Source of the DNA: Paenibacillus sp. XY044
GTDB lineage: Bacteria > Bacillota > Bacilli > Paenibacillales > Paenibacillaceae
Length of the DNA stretch: 64,000 bases
Assembly (NCBI RefSeq): GCF_002257645.1
Contig: NZ_NQMO01000002.1
Coordinates: 682,001-746,000 of the forward strand
Direction: 5' to 3'
The notes under the pieces: generated by a model
The model's database searches: none
What the model saw: only the letters and a program-made list of their open reading frames with translations
Told to the model about the DNA's origin: nothing
In this document: positions 17,477 through 25,888 of the stretch, piece after piece
Layout: every line of letters begins with the position of its first letter
Position numbering within the stretch: the first letter of the stretch is position 1
Made by a program: the position numbers and the translations under genes

Positions 17477-17640
17477 TTCGACCGACAATGTCGAATATTT
17501 GCTAGAGAAGCACCCCATTTTGTACGAAGACTTTTTTGCCGGTTATACAGCTTCCAATCCGGAGAGCGCCAACCAGCTGGACGACTTCGTATCAGTCATT
17601 AAGCAATTGTATGATGGTTGCGATTTCTATGATTATGATG
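17448..17640 (+). pseudogene. internal fragment of an unknown gene
   Basis: The frame reads 'FIFAHINAYNSTDNVEYL', 'LYEDFFAGYTASNPESAN' and 'FVSVIKQLYDGCDFYDYD'. It has protein-like composition and overlaps the preceding fragment in another frame. It stops making sense at about 17640, exactly where the truncated SDR gene on the other strand begins. No start codon or ribosome site. Family not recognised. Confidence 0.35.
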
Positions 17641-18052
17641 CCGACACAGACGCCTCTTCTTTAGCAGCAAAGAATGGTGCGAACAGCATGGAGAGATGGA
17701 CAGGCGCTTCAAGATTTGCCGTGATTTCTTTACTGAAGTAGCTCCAATTGTCCTTCGCATCTGCTTTTAATACATTGAAACGCAGTTGAATCCCTGAATT
17801 GTTGACTAATACATTAACCTCCGGATAATTCACGTTTACCCAATCAAACAATGCTGCGCGTTTGGATTCAATCGTCAGATCGCATACTCGAGTAATGAGG
17901 ATGGGGGATTTTTCTTTCGCCTGTTGAAGCACGTTTTCACGCCGTCCGCAAACAATCACTTGATTCCCAGCTTTGATAAAACGTTCAGCAAAAGCCAGCC
18001 CGATTCCGGAACCGCCTCCGGTAATGAGTATTGTGTTTCCCGAAAGCTTCAT
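17633..18052 (-). pseudogene. SDR-family oxidoreductase, C-terminally truncated
   Basis: 139 codons instead of about 250. The first half of a DltE-like SDR is intact: GGGSGIG, 'VCGRREN' and 'NNSGIQ'. It breaks off near 'LFAPFFAAKEEAS', before the catalytic Ser and Tyr-x-x-x-Lys, so it cannot be an active dehydrogenase. It starts 18 bp after a MerR regulator gene and is presumably co-transcribed with it. The break at about 17640 is a rearrangement junction with an unrelated fragment on the opposite strand. Confidence 0.8.
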
Positions 18053-18070
18053 TGTATTTCTCCTTCTCTA

Positions 18071-18448
18071 TTATTCTTCTTTTCTTTCCTGAGTACGTTT
18101 TGTATAAGTAGTAATTTTCACGTCAATTCCCTTTAAGGATTCTGTCATCAACGAAATTTCAGCTAGCACAGTTTGCTTGTGACTCTTCAACATTTCAAGC
18201 CGGAGTAGAGTGGTTTTATCTCCTTCTACTACCCAATCAACATATTGCTTGATATCATTTATTGACATGTGCGTGTTCTTTAAATAAATAACGATTTCAA
18301 GAAGCGTAATTTGATCTTCTGAAAATAACCGCCTCCCAGTTGCATCACGCTCGATTAGTGGCAGTAGTCCTTTTTTTTCATAATAAGGTAACGTTGATTC
18401 CGGAATATTTAATTTGGCTGAAGCTTCACTAATAGAATAATACTTCAT
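18071..18448 (-). CDS. MerR-family transcriptional regulator
   Basis: 125 residues: winged HTH 'YYSISEASAKLNIPESTLPYYEKKGLL' (in two parts, residues 3-29), 'RRLFSEDQITLLEIVIYLK', then the dimerising coiled coil 'LRLEMLKSHKQTVLAEISLM'. There are no effector Cys residues or ligand domain. GGAGG lies nine bases before ATG. It autoregulates in all likelihood, because its own promoter has the 19-bp spacer and palindrome of MerR control. The target enzyme gene downstream is now truncated. Confidence 0.9.
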   Translation of the reverse strand: MKYYSISEASAKLNIPESTLPYYEKKGLLPLIERDATGRRLFSEDQITLLEIVIYLKNTHMSINDIKQYVDWVVEGDKTTLLRLEMLKSHKQTVLAEISLMTESLKGIDVKITTYTKRTQERKEE

Positions 18449-18489
18449 CTGGAGTCCTCCAAATATTAACTTACCCTGTCGACAGGAAT

Positions 18490-18520
18490 ATGATACGACT
18501 TAAACCATGGTTTAAGTCAA
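18490..18520 (-). promoter_or_regulatory. MerR-type promoter with 22-bp palindrome
   Basis: On the minus strand TTGACT (18520-18515), a 19-base spacer and TATCAT (18495-18490). A perfect 22-bp palindrome (18497-18518, centre CATG) fills the spacer. Over-long 19-bp spacers with a spacer palindrome are diagnostic of MerR-activated promoters. Confidence 0.8.
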
Positions 18521-18596
18521 CAAACAAATTTTAGTCTGTCGAGAGAATAATAAATTGCACGATGAGTATCTGCCAACTCATTCGATTTCAAAGAAG

Positions 18597-18620
18597 GGGC
18601 CATCCCCGAAAGGATGGCCC
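18597..18620 (-). terminator. stem-loop after the patatin gene
   Basis: GGGCCATCC and GGATGGCCC, nine perfect pairs with a six-base loop, lying downstream of the minus-strand gene that ends at 18763. Confidence 0.6.
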
Positions 18621-18762
18621 TAGAACTTGCCGTTACAGACATTTCGGTGAACCTTATCACAAGTAAGGCGAATTTTTTCTCCGTAGCCGTTCAATGGCGC
18701 GGTACGAATTCAAGATTACAGTGCTCATTCCCTCTCGGGGAGGCGTTCTTATCTCCTCTCTG

Positions 18763-19620
18763 TCATTCCCACATAGCCAGAACAGCTTCGGCAATGGAGC
18801 AGCCCTGCTCCCGACCGGCGATTGCCGTTATGCCGCAGCGCGTCGGATCGTAGGGGTTAAGGCCGATGGCTGCAACACTGTGTTCATCAGGGACTATGAG
18901 ATAAACGTCTGCATTTGTCTGCAAGCCTTCCGCCTCTTCCATAGCTCCCGGAATGGAACCGTAACCTTTCGGCATCGGGGCGAGAATGATAATCCGTTTG
19001 TGGCCTTTCGCCAGCCGTGCATTGGTTGTGGACACCATGCCTCCGTCAGTCCAGTTGTGCTCACCGATGGAGACGAGCGGCCATATTCCTGGAACGGCTC
19101 CGCTTGCCGACACGGCATCGGGTAAAGGAATTTCCGACTGATGATCGAAAGTATGAAGATGTCCGGTATCGGCATCGATGGCGGTTACCTGCAATTGTTG
19201 TGGCCACTCTTTGGTCACAAGTCGGCTCTCGACTAAGGCACGCCGCTGTTCAGGCGACACAGAGGGGGGATTGTTTTTGGCGATAAGACCGAATTCTGCT
19301 CCGACTTTTCGCGGATCGCTTCCTCCGGTGACGAAAGCCTTATACCACGCTTGCATCAATTCTTTGGATGCGGAGACCGGTATCTCGTTCGGGTTCGATT
19401 CCAACTGGTCCGCAAACAGTTTGTTTATGTCGTACCCACTGGCCAGGGCTGCTCCGACAAAGGAGCCGGCAGACGTTCCGATGATGGTCTCAGCTTGATA
19501 CAGGTCGACCCCAGACTCCAGCAATCCCGTTAAGACCCCAACCTCCCAAGCTATGCCGGTCACACCACCGCCGCCCAAGACGACGGCTCGAGTCATCGAT
19601 TTATTGTTCTGACTGTTCAT
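18763..19620 (-). CDS. patatin-like phospholipase family protein
   Basis: 285 residues. The oxyanion-hole motif GGGGVTG is at residues 16-22, the nucleophile Ser is S50 in GTSAG, and the catalytic Asp sits in 'WTDGGM' near residue 193, so the dyad is complete. Such bacterial patatins are cytoplasmic lipid acyl hydrolases related to RssA/YchK. No signal peptide or membrane segment. GGGAGG fits the ATG at 19620 better than the ATG at 19635. Divergent from the MerR regulator at 19739 and preceded by a 19-bp-spacer promoter, so probably activated by it. Confidence 0.88.
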   Translation of the reverse strand: MNSQNNKSMTRAVVLGGGGVTGIAWEVGVLTGLLESGVDLYQAETIIGTSAGSFVGAALASGYDINKLFADQLESNPNEIPVSASKELMQAWYKAFVTGGSDPRKVGAEFGLIAKNNPPSVSPEQRRALVESRLVTKEWPQQLQVTAIDADTGHLHTFDHQSEIPLPDAVSASGAVPGIWPLVSIGEHNWTDGGMVSTTNARLAKGHKRIIILAPMPKGYGSIPGAMEEAEGLQTNADVYLIVPDEHSVAAIGLNPYDPTRCGITAIAGREQGCSIAEAVLAMWE

Positions 19621-19688
19621 TTCCATTCCTCCCATTTTGGTTAATCGTTATAGCAACGTGTTTGACAAGGTTCCGTTTGGCCTCTAGA

Positions 19689-19719
19689 GTATAAACTATA
19701 AAGTATACTTGAAGGTCAA
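19689..19719 (-). promoter_or_regulatory. MerR-type promoter of the patatin gene
   Basis: Minus strand TTGACC (19719-19714), 19-base spacer, TTATAC (19694-19689). The spacer contains the palindrome AAGTATACTT flanked by imperfect arms. It lies between the divergent patatin and MerR genes. Confidence 0.65.
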
Positions 19720-19738
19720 GTTTATCGAGGAGGTTAGG

Positions 19739-20107
19739 ATGAAAATTCATGTGCTGGCCCAAAAGACCGGATTAACGCCCCCGACCATTCGTTATTATGA
19801 GAAGGAAGGCTTGCTTAATATGCGCCACGTTGTGCGCGGAGATAATAACTATCGGGATTATACCGAAGCAGCGGTCGAACACCTTCAATTGATAAAACGT
19901 GTGCAGGCTGTGGGATTTACGCTTAAGGAAATCAAAGCCGTTATGGAGGAAGAAGAGGGGAGCAAACTTGAGATCTCCCGGTCCATTGAATTGTTGCGGG
20001 AGAAGATGATGGAAATGGACTTCAGGAAAGTAGAATTGGAGCAAGCGCAGGCACTTCTTGCCCGTATGCTAGCCAATAAGCTGGCGTTGCTGAAGGAGAA
20101 GCAATAA
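19739..20107 (+). CDS. MerR-family transcriptional regulator
   Basis: 122 residues. Winged HTH 'VLAQKTGLTPPTIRYYEKEG', 'NNYRDYTEAAVEHLQLIKRV' and 'GFTLKEIKAVMEEEE', then a coiled coil ('MEMDFRKVELEQAQALL'). No sensing domain beyond the coiled coil. AGGAGGTTAGG selects ATG 19739 over 19709. The divergent patatin gene has a MerR-type promoter, so this protein is the likely local activator or repressor. Confidence 0.9.
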   Translation: MKIHVLAQKTGLTPPTIRYYEKEGLLNMRHVVRGDNNYRDYTEAAVEHLQLIKRVQAVGFTLKEIKAVMEEEEGSKLEISRSIELLREKMMEMDFRKVELEQAQALLARMLANKLALLKEKQ

Positions 20108-20310
20108 AGAGACTAGGAGTAACGAAAAAGAAATGCTTCGAATCTCAATACGTGGCTTGCGCAACCTCCTTCGTCCACTCGTGGTCGCCGACTTTTCCTT
20201 CGTAACGTCTATTGACCGCAGATGATCCGCTGTAATTCGTTCTACGTTGGATTCATTCATGAATCAGAACATATATGTGCTTGATGTATAAAGGTTGCAA
20301 TAGAGTTAAT

Positions 20311-20398
20311 TTGACGGGGAACGATAGCTCAATAAAAAATATTTGGAGGCATCCGGATTCTTGATGGATGCCTTTTCTCAACTAACGGGCAGTTTAGT
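20311..20398 (+). repeat. interspersed repeat, copy 3
   Basis: 'GACGGGGAACGATAGCTCAA' then TAAA, hairpin arms GGCATCC / GGATGCC, then 'CAACTAACGGGCAGTTTA'. The hairpin sequence differs from other copies but keeps complementarity. Confidence 0.75.
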
Positions 20399-20626
20399 AA
20401 CCAGCAAGAGGGAGTTGAGCCTTGAGTTCATGAGTGCTAAGACCATGGAAGGCGTGAAACCCTTTGAAGTGCAGCACCGATGTAATGGGATTGGGATCGG
20501 CCCGGTTTGATGAAGGGAGATTTGGAAAGTAATGAAGAGGGTTTCCGCCCTCCGATGAAGCTTCAAAATCTTATATACGAGAGAATGTTAGTCAGATGAG
20601 CTTGTTTTTTGACGCGAAATGTCTAA

Positions 20627-20760
20627 TGACACAAATGTGACCCCATAACGAAAAGTACTAAAGCCTGATTCTCTAGGCTTTTTTTATTTTATGGGGTCAG
20701 ATTTGTGTCACTAAAAAATGCACAAATGTGACCCCATTGTAGGATTTTGACACAAAATTG
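20627..20760. repeat. REPIN-like cluster: inverted arms around a terminator hairpin
   Basis: Left arm TGACACAAATGTGACCCCAT (20627-20646) and inverted right arm ATGGGGTCAGATTTGTGTCA (20691-20710) match at 19 of 20. Between them is a small terminator (AAGCCT/AGGCTT then TTTTT). A third, direct copy lies at 20719-20737 and a partial fourth at 20747. The layout matches the unrelated-sequence cluster at 40554. Confidence 0.7.
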
Positions 20761-20974
20761 GGTACATTGTGGAGGAGCTTTGTCGATTAGGTATAGAGGG
20801 GGAGGGCACGCACCGGAAGGATTAGCAGGAATAGTAAGTTTTTTATTCGCCTTTTTACATGTATAATCTAGGAATTACAGAAGGCCTGTTTGAGATTTGG
20901 TTAGATTGACAAGGCACGAATATAGTGTCCAACCTCATTACACAAATCGGCTGTAGATAAGTAGCAATATGCAA

Positions 20975-21006
20975 AAGGAGCATTTGCCGATGGGCAAATG
21001 CTCCTT
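20975..21006. terminator. strong stem-loop downstream of hemC
   Basis: AAGGAGCATTTGCC pairs with GGCAAATGCTCCTT over 14 bp with a four-base loop; followed by TTTT in the minus direction, so it ends the hemC transcript. Confidence 0.75.
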
Positions 21007-21072
21007 ATTAACTTTATCATTCCTAATATAGGTTGCACATTATTCTACCCGTTACTTCAATAGAAGTATACG

Positions 21073-22041
21073 TTAGGATGACGATGTTTCAGTCAAGATT
21101 TTCTCTGCTCCCTTGCTGATCAATAATTTTGCTACATCTTGACCTACTTGAACAGGAGATTTCCCAGTATTGGTTTCTCTAAGTATAATGGAACCGTCCG
21201 GCTTTCCTACCATTCCTGTTAAAGAAATCTCTTGTCGGCTAATAACAGTTGTTTCTGCATCTCTAATTGAAGATTGGTTCAATACAGCAAACGCACCAAT
21301 TGGCACGTGACATCCGCCGTTCAGTACCCCGAGAAATGTTCTTTCCGCAGTTACTTCCAAAGCTGTTTGTGTATCATTATACAAGCTCAGCAACTTCCTT
21401 AACTCAGTATCACCTTCACGGCATTCAATCCCAAGGGCGCCTTGCCCGACAGCAGGCAAGAAAGTTTCTGGAGATAAAACTTCTGTAATACGGTCCTCCC
21501 AGCCCATCCTTTTAAGGCCTGCGACAGCTAAGATAATCGCGTCAAATTCACCATTATCCAACCTACGAAGACGTGAGTCAATATTCCCCCGTATCGGCTC
21601 AATGATAAGATCCGGTCGCAGTGCCGCAATTTGGCTCGTCCGCCGGAGACTGCTTGTACCTACACGCGCACCAGGTAAAAGATCATTAAGTCCGGCACCG
21701 TTCCTAGAGATCAGACAATCACGCGGATCCTCACGTTTTGGTACCGCACCGTTAACCAGGCCTTCAGGAAGCTCGAAAGGCATGTCCTTTAGACAGTGCA
21801 CCGCCATGTCGATTTCCTTGTCAATCATGGCCTGTTCAATTTCTTTGATGAAAAGCCCCTTACCCCCAACTTTAGACAAGGTTACATCCAAAATCTGGTC
21901 GCCCTTAGTGACTATTTTTTTTATTCCAAAAGTAAAGTCCATTCCGTGTTCCTGGCTAAGCTGAGTCAAATCGGAAATGACCTGTTCCGTTTGTGTCAAC
22001 GCAAGCGCACTCTTTCTGCACCCAACTACAATTTTCCTCAT
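21073..22041 (-). CDS. hemC: porphobilinogen deaminase (hydroxymethylbilane synthase)
   Basis: 322 residues. It joins four porphobilinogen units into hydroxymethylbilane in haem synthesis. The N-terminal '[19 protein letters not shown]', substrate-binding Arg motifs 'VGTSSLRR' and '[20 protein letters not shown]', and '[12 protein letters not shown]' are all present. The dipyrromethane-carrying Cys is in '[10 protein letters not shown]' near residue 240. AAGGAAGC precedes the ATG. It is normally in hemAXCDBL; here it stands alone between a repeat cluster and gene fossils, so it may be a second or relocated copy. Confidence 0.95.
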   Translation of the reverse strand: MRKIVVGCRKSALALTQTEQVISDLTQLSQEHGMDFTFGIKKIVTKGDQILDVTLSKVGGKGLFIKEIEQAMIDKEIDMAVHCLKDMPFELPEGLVNGAVPKREDPRDCLISRNGAGLNDLLPGARVGTSSLRRTSQIAALRPDLIIEPIRGNIDSRLRRLDNGEFDAIILAVAGLKRMGWEDRITEVLSPETFLPAVGQGALGIECREGDTELRKLLSLYNDTQTALEVTAERTFLGVLNGGCHVPIGAFAVLNQSSIRDAETTVISRQEISLTGMVGKPDGSIILRETNTGKSPVQVGQDVAKLLISKGAEKILTETSSS

Positions 22042-22310
22042 ATATTTGCTTCCTTTCTAGTTTTAGCTACCACTACATGCAATACAGAGCAAACGATTTA
22101 ATCATAGCACAATTTATTATTACGATTAAAAACTCCTGCCCGTTAGATTTCCTGTAAAACGAAAATTTGGTGTTTGAACAAAACGAGCGCCTTGTTACGA
22201 TGGGGTTACGCATGAGTTCATAGCCTCAAAAAGCCCATAAGGAGATCGCTCTACAAGTTTAAAGTACAGAATAAGCAAAATCAACACATTACCGTTCATC
22301 ACCTGGTCGT

Positions 22311-22426
22311 CGGCGTCTGCCGTCTATGGCAATCATCTGCCAGCCCTCTGACAGCAACTTCCGGGTTAAATCCAACCCGATTCCTGAGCTTGCGCCCGGA
22401 ATTAATGCGATGGAGTCGACTCCAAG
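22311..22426 (-). pseudogene. SDR N-terminal fragment
   Basis: Minus frame 'LGVDSIALIPGASSGIGL' continuing 'LLSEGWQMIAIDGRRRR': the GASSGIG cofactor loop and second strand of an SDR, with nothing before or after. It adjoins a broken MerR gene, repeating the MerR/SDR pairing seen at 17.6-18.4 kb. Confidence 0.6.
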
Positions 22427-22533
22427 TCAAGGCAGAGGAGCATAGATTTTTGCCTTAGGGATAAGAGACTTGGCTTATAGCCAGCACCCAGACGTATAAT
22501 GCACTAAGATCATCTCTGAACGGAGCGGACAGG

Positions 22534-22870
22534 ATGAGGGAAGAGCTGACTTTTACGATAAAGCAAATCACCGAGCAAATCGGAATTTCCGAAGATACGA
22601 CACGGTACTATGAAAAAATTGCGCTACTGCCTCGGGCTGAAAGGAAAGATAACGGGCACCGCGGCTATCGGCAGGAGGACATCGATACGATCCGGCTGTT
22701 ATCTTGCCTGAGAAAACGGGGATGCCGCTGGGAGAAATGTGACCTTTTTTGGCAGTCTCTGCTGATGCTGATCCCGCGGAATATCCCGAACTGGTGGAAC
22801 ACTTAAGAAACCATCGGGAAAATATCATCGCCCAAATCGCCTCTTACAGCAGGTCGTCGATTTTATCGTT
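22534..22870 (+). pseudogene. MerR-family regulator, frameshifted
   Basis: The N-terminal winged HTH is clear ('FTIKQITEQIGISEDTTRYY', 'GHRGYRQEDIDTIRLLSCL'). After 'LRK' the family sequence continues only in the +1 frame ('GMPLGEM', stop, then 'PELVEHLRNHRENIIAQI'), so the gene carries a frameshift plus an in-frame stop. Dead remnant. Confidence 0.75.
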
Positions 22871-23250
22871 ATGAAGTTGGAGGAGGGGAGAATCCGTAAA
22901 GACTGATCCGATGATATTTCGGAAGCCATGACGGGAGAACCGAACCCAAAGCTCGTCTCACCTGTTGAAATGGCTTTTTTTCCGGGATCGCGCTTGAAAT
23001 GATGGACTGGTGCAAAATCGCCAGGCATAAACAAAATCCCCGCCTGAGTGGAAATAAATCCATTCGGGTGATTTTATATTTTTCTCCGATACCAGATCGT
23101 TATCGACGCCGTTTCCCCTGGAGGCCAGAAAGTGGTTCATCTGAGGCATGTCCCGCTCGTTACTACGGATAACTTCGTTCATTTTATGTCATATGACATT
23201 ATGACACTGGCGGATTTGACATCAAGATCTGTAAAATACATCTACTACTT
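22871..23250. other. intergenic stretch with one doubtful frame
   Basis: A 74-codon minus frame (22958-23182) starting near 'MNEVIRSNERDMPQM' has some protein character ('LVSEKNIKSPEWIYFHSGG') but no recognisable family. It is probably another remnant. Confidence 0.25.
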
Positions 23251-23271
23251 GGAAAGGATGTGGGCTCTTTG

Positions 23272-23856
23272 ATGGCCAGAACCGTCGTTAGCTTTGTTCA
23301 AAACGGCTATTACCTGCTGCTTACTTTTGTCACTGGAATGTTTTACTTTAGCTTTTATCTTGTCGCTCTAACACTCAGCTTGAGCCTTTCGTTTACCGTC
23401 GCGGGCGTTCCTCTCCTGACTCACGTATTACGGACGACGACCGCCTTCCTGCAATTTGAACGAGTACAGACCAAGATCTATACGGACATTACCACCGAGC
23501 CATGCGTTAAATCCGACAAGCCCGATGTGTTCAACTGGCTTCAAGCGAAAAAGGAGCTGCTGAACCTGCGCAACTGGATCGCAATTGGCTGGCTGCTGTT
23601 GAAATTTCCGATAGGGATTTTAAGTCTGATCAGTGCGGCCTTGCTCTACGTATCGCCGCTTGTATTGATTGCGGCTCCATTCCTCTATCGGTTTATCAAC
23701 CTTTCCTTCTTTGTGGGGGTAGATACGATTGCCAAAGCCGTGATGGTGTCGGCCACAGGGGTTGTATTGATGATGGTGAGCTACAGGCTTGCGGGCCGCT
23801 TAGCGTACTTGATAGGCGGCTACACGCGTCTGATGATCAAGCATGTGAACCGGTAG
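23272..23856 (+). CDS. membrane sensor-domain protein (putative sensor family)
   Basis: About 195 residues, four hydrophobic segments ('YYLLLTFVTGMFYFSFYLVA', 'LTLSLSLSFTVAGVPLL', a central pair near 'IAIGWLLLKFPIGILSLI', 'YVSPLVLIAAPFLYRF'). This matches the 'putative sensor' domain usually fused to the N-terminus of histidine kinases. Here it is a separate protein immediately upstream of a kinase-regulator fusion, so it probably feeds signal to that protein. The start is uncertain: GTG 23260, TTG 23269 and ATG 23272 are in frame; GGAAAGGA fits 23269 or 23272. Confidence 0.7.
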   Translation: MARTVVSFVQNGYYLLLTFVTGMFYFSFYLVALTLSLSLSFTVAGVPLLTHVLRTTTAFLQFERVQTKIYTDITTEPCVKSDKPDVFNWLQAKKELLNLRNWIAIGWLLLKFPIGILSLISAALLYVSPLVLIAAPFLYRFINLSFFVGVDTIAKAVMVSATGVVLMMVSYRLAGRLAYLIGGYTRLMIKHVNR

Positions 23857-23957
23857 ACTTCCGGCTTCGCCTCGTAGGTTGCCGGATGGTAGTTTACACT
23901 ATAACTGTTTACTCAATACTAGTTACGTAATGTCATACTGAAGATCTTTAGGGGTTG

Positions 23958-25763
23958 ATGGTTTTGTTCGATATGGTTAAGCAATGGTACTGGTACGACT
24001 GGCTCATGTTCATAATCCGCCTGATATGCAGCATTTCTCTCGTGTTTACGACTATAGAGCTGCAAGATTATTTCACGCTGCCGATAGTGGTCCTTATTTT
24101 GTGGCAGCTGATTGCTTTTTCCGTTCCATGGCTTTGCCTGCAGCTCGATTATAAATACTACCTGTTTACCGAAATCGTGATCTCGGGCGGGTTGTGCTTG
24201 TATCTGGCTGCATTTTTTCCGCAAGCCTACTTCTCATTTCTGCTGTATGCCTTTTTAATTGCTGCCCACAGCGCGCAAAGAGCTTATCTCTGGTCAGGGC
24301 CTGTATCCATATTGCTCCTGCCCGCCATAATCAAGCTGCTTGCAGAGAAGAGTGAATACTGGGTCATGGCCGTTCACATCGGGCTGGCGTATGTCTTCGG
24401 ATTCTCCTTCCATTTACTCGTGCTCAATTATCGTCAAGGCGAAATGATCCGCGAGCAAAATGCGGTGCTGGAGCAGTACCTGTCCCAAATCGAGCGCATC
24501 ACGCTTGCCGAAGAGCGGAACCGGGTGTCCAAAGAGCTTCACGATACCGTCGGTCATGCGTACACTTCGCTCATTATGGGATTGGAAACGTTGCGTCCTG
24601 AGCTGGCAACGGATACAGGAACGGAAAGGCTCGACTCCCTATTGAACCTGGGCCGCCAAAATATGGAGGAGGTCAGAAACTACGTGCATCAAATCGAATC
24701 GCCGCATGAGGCGCTCCCGCTGCTTCAGTCTTTGAGGAAGCTGGCGGAGGAGTTTCAGGAGCATGCCAAGGTGACGGTTCGTTTCCATGCCTACGGGGAG
24801 GAATATCCTGTAACGAAGCAAGCGAAAACAGCGCTTTATCGCTGTCTGCAAGAGTCGTTGACCAATGCCGTGCGTCATGGAAACTCGACAGAGATTAAGG
24901 TTTCCGTGCAATTCGAGCCCAAGCAGACGAGACTGGAAATTCAAGATAACGGCCGCGGGATAGAGCTTGGGAGAGAGGGCTTTGGCCTCAGCGCCATGAA
25001 GGAGCGGGCGATGAATTTGCAAGGCCATGTGGCCGTATATACGGAGCCGGGAGAAGGTACTCTGGTTACCTTTACGCTGCCCAGACAAACGGAGCTTAAG
25101 GATGAAGTCATCCGCCTGTTGGTCGTCGATGACCAGCCCTTTATCCGTGAAAGCCTGCGGACTCTGCTGGAGGAGCAGCAGGATTTGCAGGTTGTTGGGA
25201 CGGCAGAGGATGGCGAGCAAGCGATCGAGCTGTGCAGGCAGGCTGAGCCGCAGCTGGTGCTCATGGATCTGGAAATGCCGAATATGGATGGGATCTCCGC
25301 ATGCCGTACGATAAAAGAAATGTGGCCCGACATCCGCATTCTGATTCTTACCACGTTTGATGATACCAGACAGGCTCTGGAGGCGATGCGAAGCGGGGCG
25401 GACGGATACTTGCTGAAGTCTACGCAGCCGTTAGAGCTGGCCGAAACGATACGCACTGTCTACCGAAGGGGTACGCTGATCGATCAGGGCATGTCGCACA
25501 AATTGTTTGCCCAACTGGAAGCGGACAATAGCGGAGAAGATCCTTCGCCTATCCAAGCGTCATTGGCCTATGAGTTAACGCCGCGGGAGCTTGAAATTTT
25601 ACAGTTCGTGTCCAAAGGGCTGCGGTATAAAAGTATTGCTTCCAAATTGTATTTATCCGATGGTACGGTTCGAAACTATGCGTCATCGGCTTATATGAAG
25701 CTGGGGGTCCGCAACCGGGAGGAAGCGGTGCAAAAAGCCAGGGAGGCCGGGCTTCTGGAATAA
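23958..25763 (+). CDS. NarL-type histidine kinase fused to LuxR-family response regulator
   Basis: About 601 residues in one frame. Order: five or six membrane segments (residues 5-155), HisKA_3 with the phosphoacceptor His in 'NRVSKELHDTVGHAYTSLI', HATPase_c ('CLQESLTNAVRHG', 'DNGRGIELGREGFGLSAMKE'), then after 'LPRQTELKDEV' a complete receiver ('RLLVVDDQPFIRESL', phosphoacceptor in 'LVLMDLEMPNMDG', Lys in 'LLKS') and a LuxR HTH ('LTPRELEILQFVSKGLRYKS'). The two proteins are normally separate; where the regulator's ATG would be there is GTC. The start is ambiguous (23958, 23964 TTG or 23973). Confidence 0.9.
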   Translation: MVLFDMVKQWYWYDWLMFIIRLICSISLVFTTIELQDYFTLPIVVLILWQLIAFSVPWLCLQLDYKYYLFTEIVISGGLCLYLAAFFPQAYFSFLLYAFLIAAHSAQRAYLWSGPVSILLLPAIIKLLAEKSEYWVMAVHIGLAYVFGFSFHLLVLNYRQGEMIREQNAVLEQYLSQIERITLAEERNRVSKELHDTVGHAYTSLIMGLETLRPELATDTGTERLDSLLNLGRQNMEEVRNYVHQIESPHEALPLLQSLRKLAEEFQEHAKVTVRFHAYGEEYPVTKQAKTALYRCLQESLTNAVRHGNSTEIKVSVQFEPKQTRLEIQDNGRGIELGREGFGLSAMKERAMNLQGHVAVYTEPGEGTLVTFTLPRQTELKDEVIRLLVVDDQPFIRESLRTLLEEQQDLQVVGTAEDGEQAIELCRQAEPQLVLMDLEMPNMDGISACRTIKEMWPDIRILILTTFDDTRQALEAMRSGADGYLLKSTQPLELAETIRTVYRRGTLIDQGMSHKLFAQLEADNSGEDPSPIQASLAYELTPRELEILQFVSKGLRYKSIASKLYLSDGTVRNYASSAYMKLGVRNREEAVQKAREAGLLE

Positions 25764-25784
25764 CCCCAAAGTTATGTATCCTAG

Positions 25785-25836
25785 TGGCGGATGCCGACAT
25801 ACGGAGTGATTGTGCTTCGTATGTCGGCATCCGCCA
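25785..25836. terminator. very stable bidirectional stem-loop
   Basis: TGGCGGATGCCGACATACG pairs with its exact complement at 25818-25836; about 19 bp with a 14-base loop, between convergent genes. Confidence 0.8.
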
Positions 25837-25888
25837 TTTAGATTTTTAAAGGCTGTTTTTTACTTGTTCAGAATTAGGTTTACGTTCA

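Noticed and set aside
23919..24224. minus-strand frames opposite the kinase gene
   Set aside because: Shadow frames of a clearly coding GC-biased gene.
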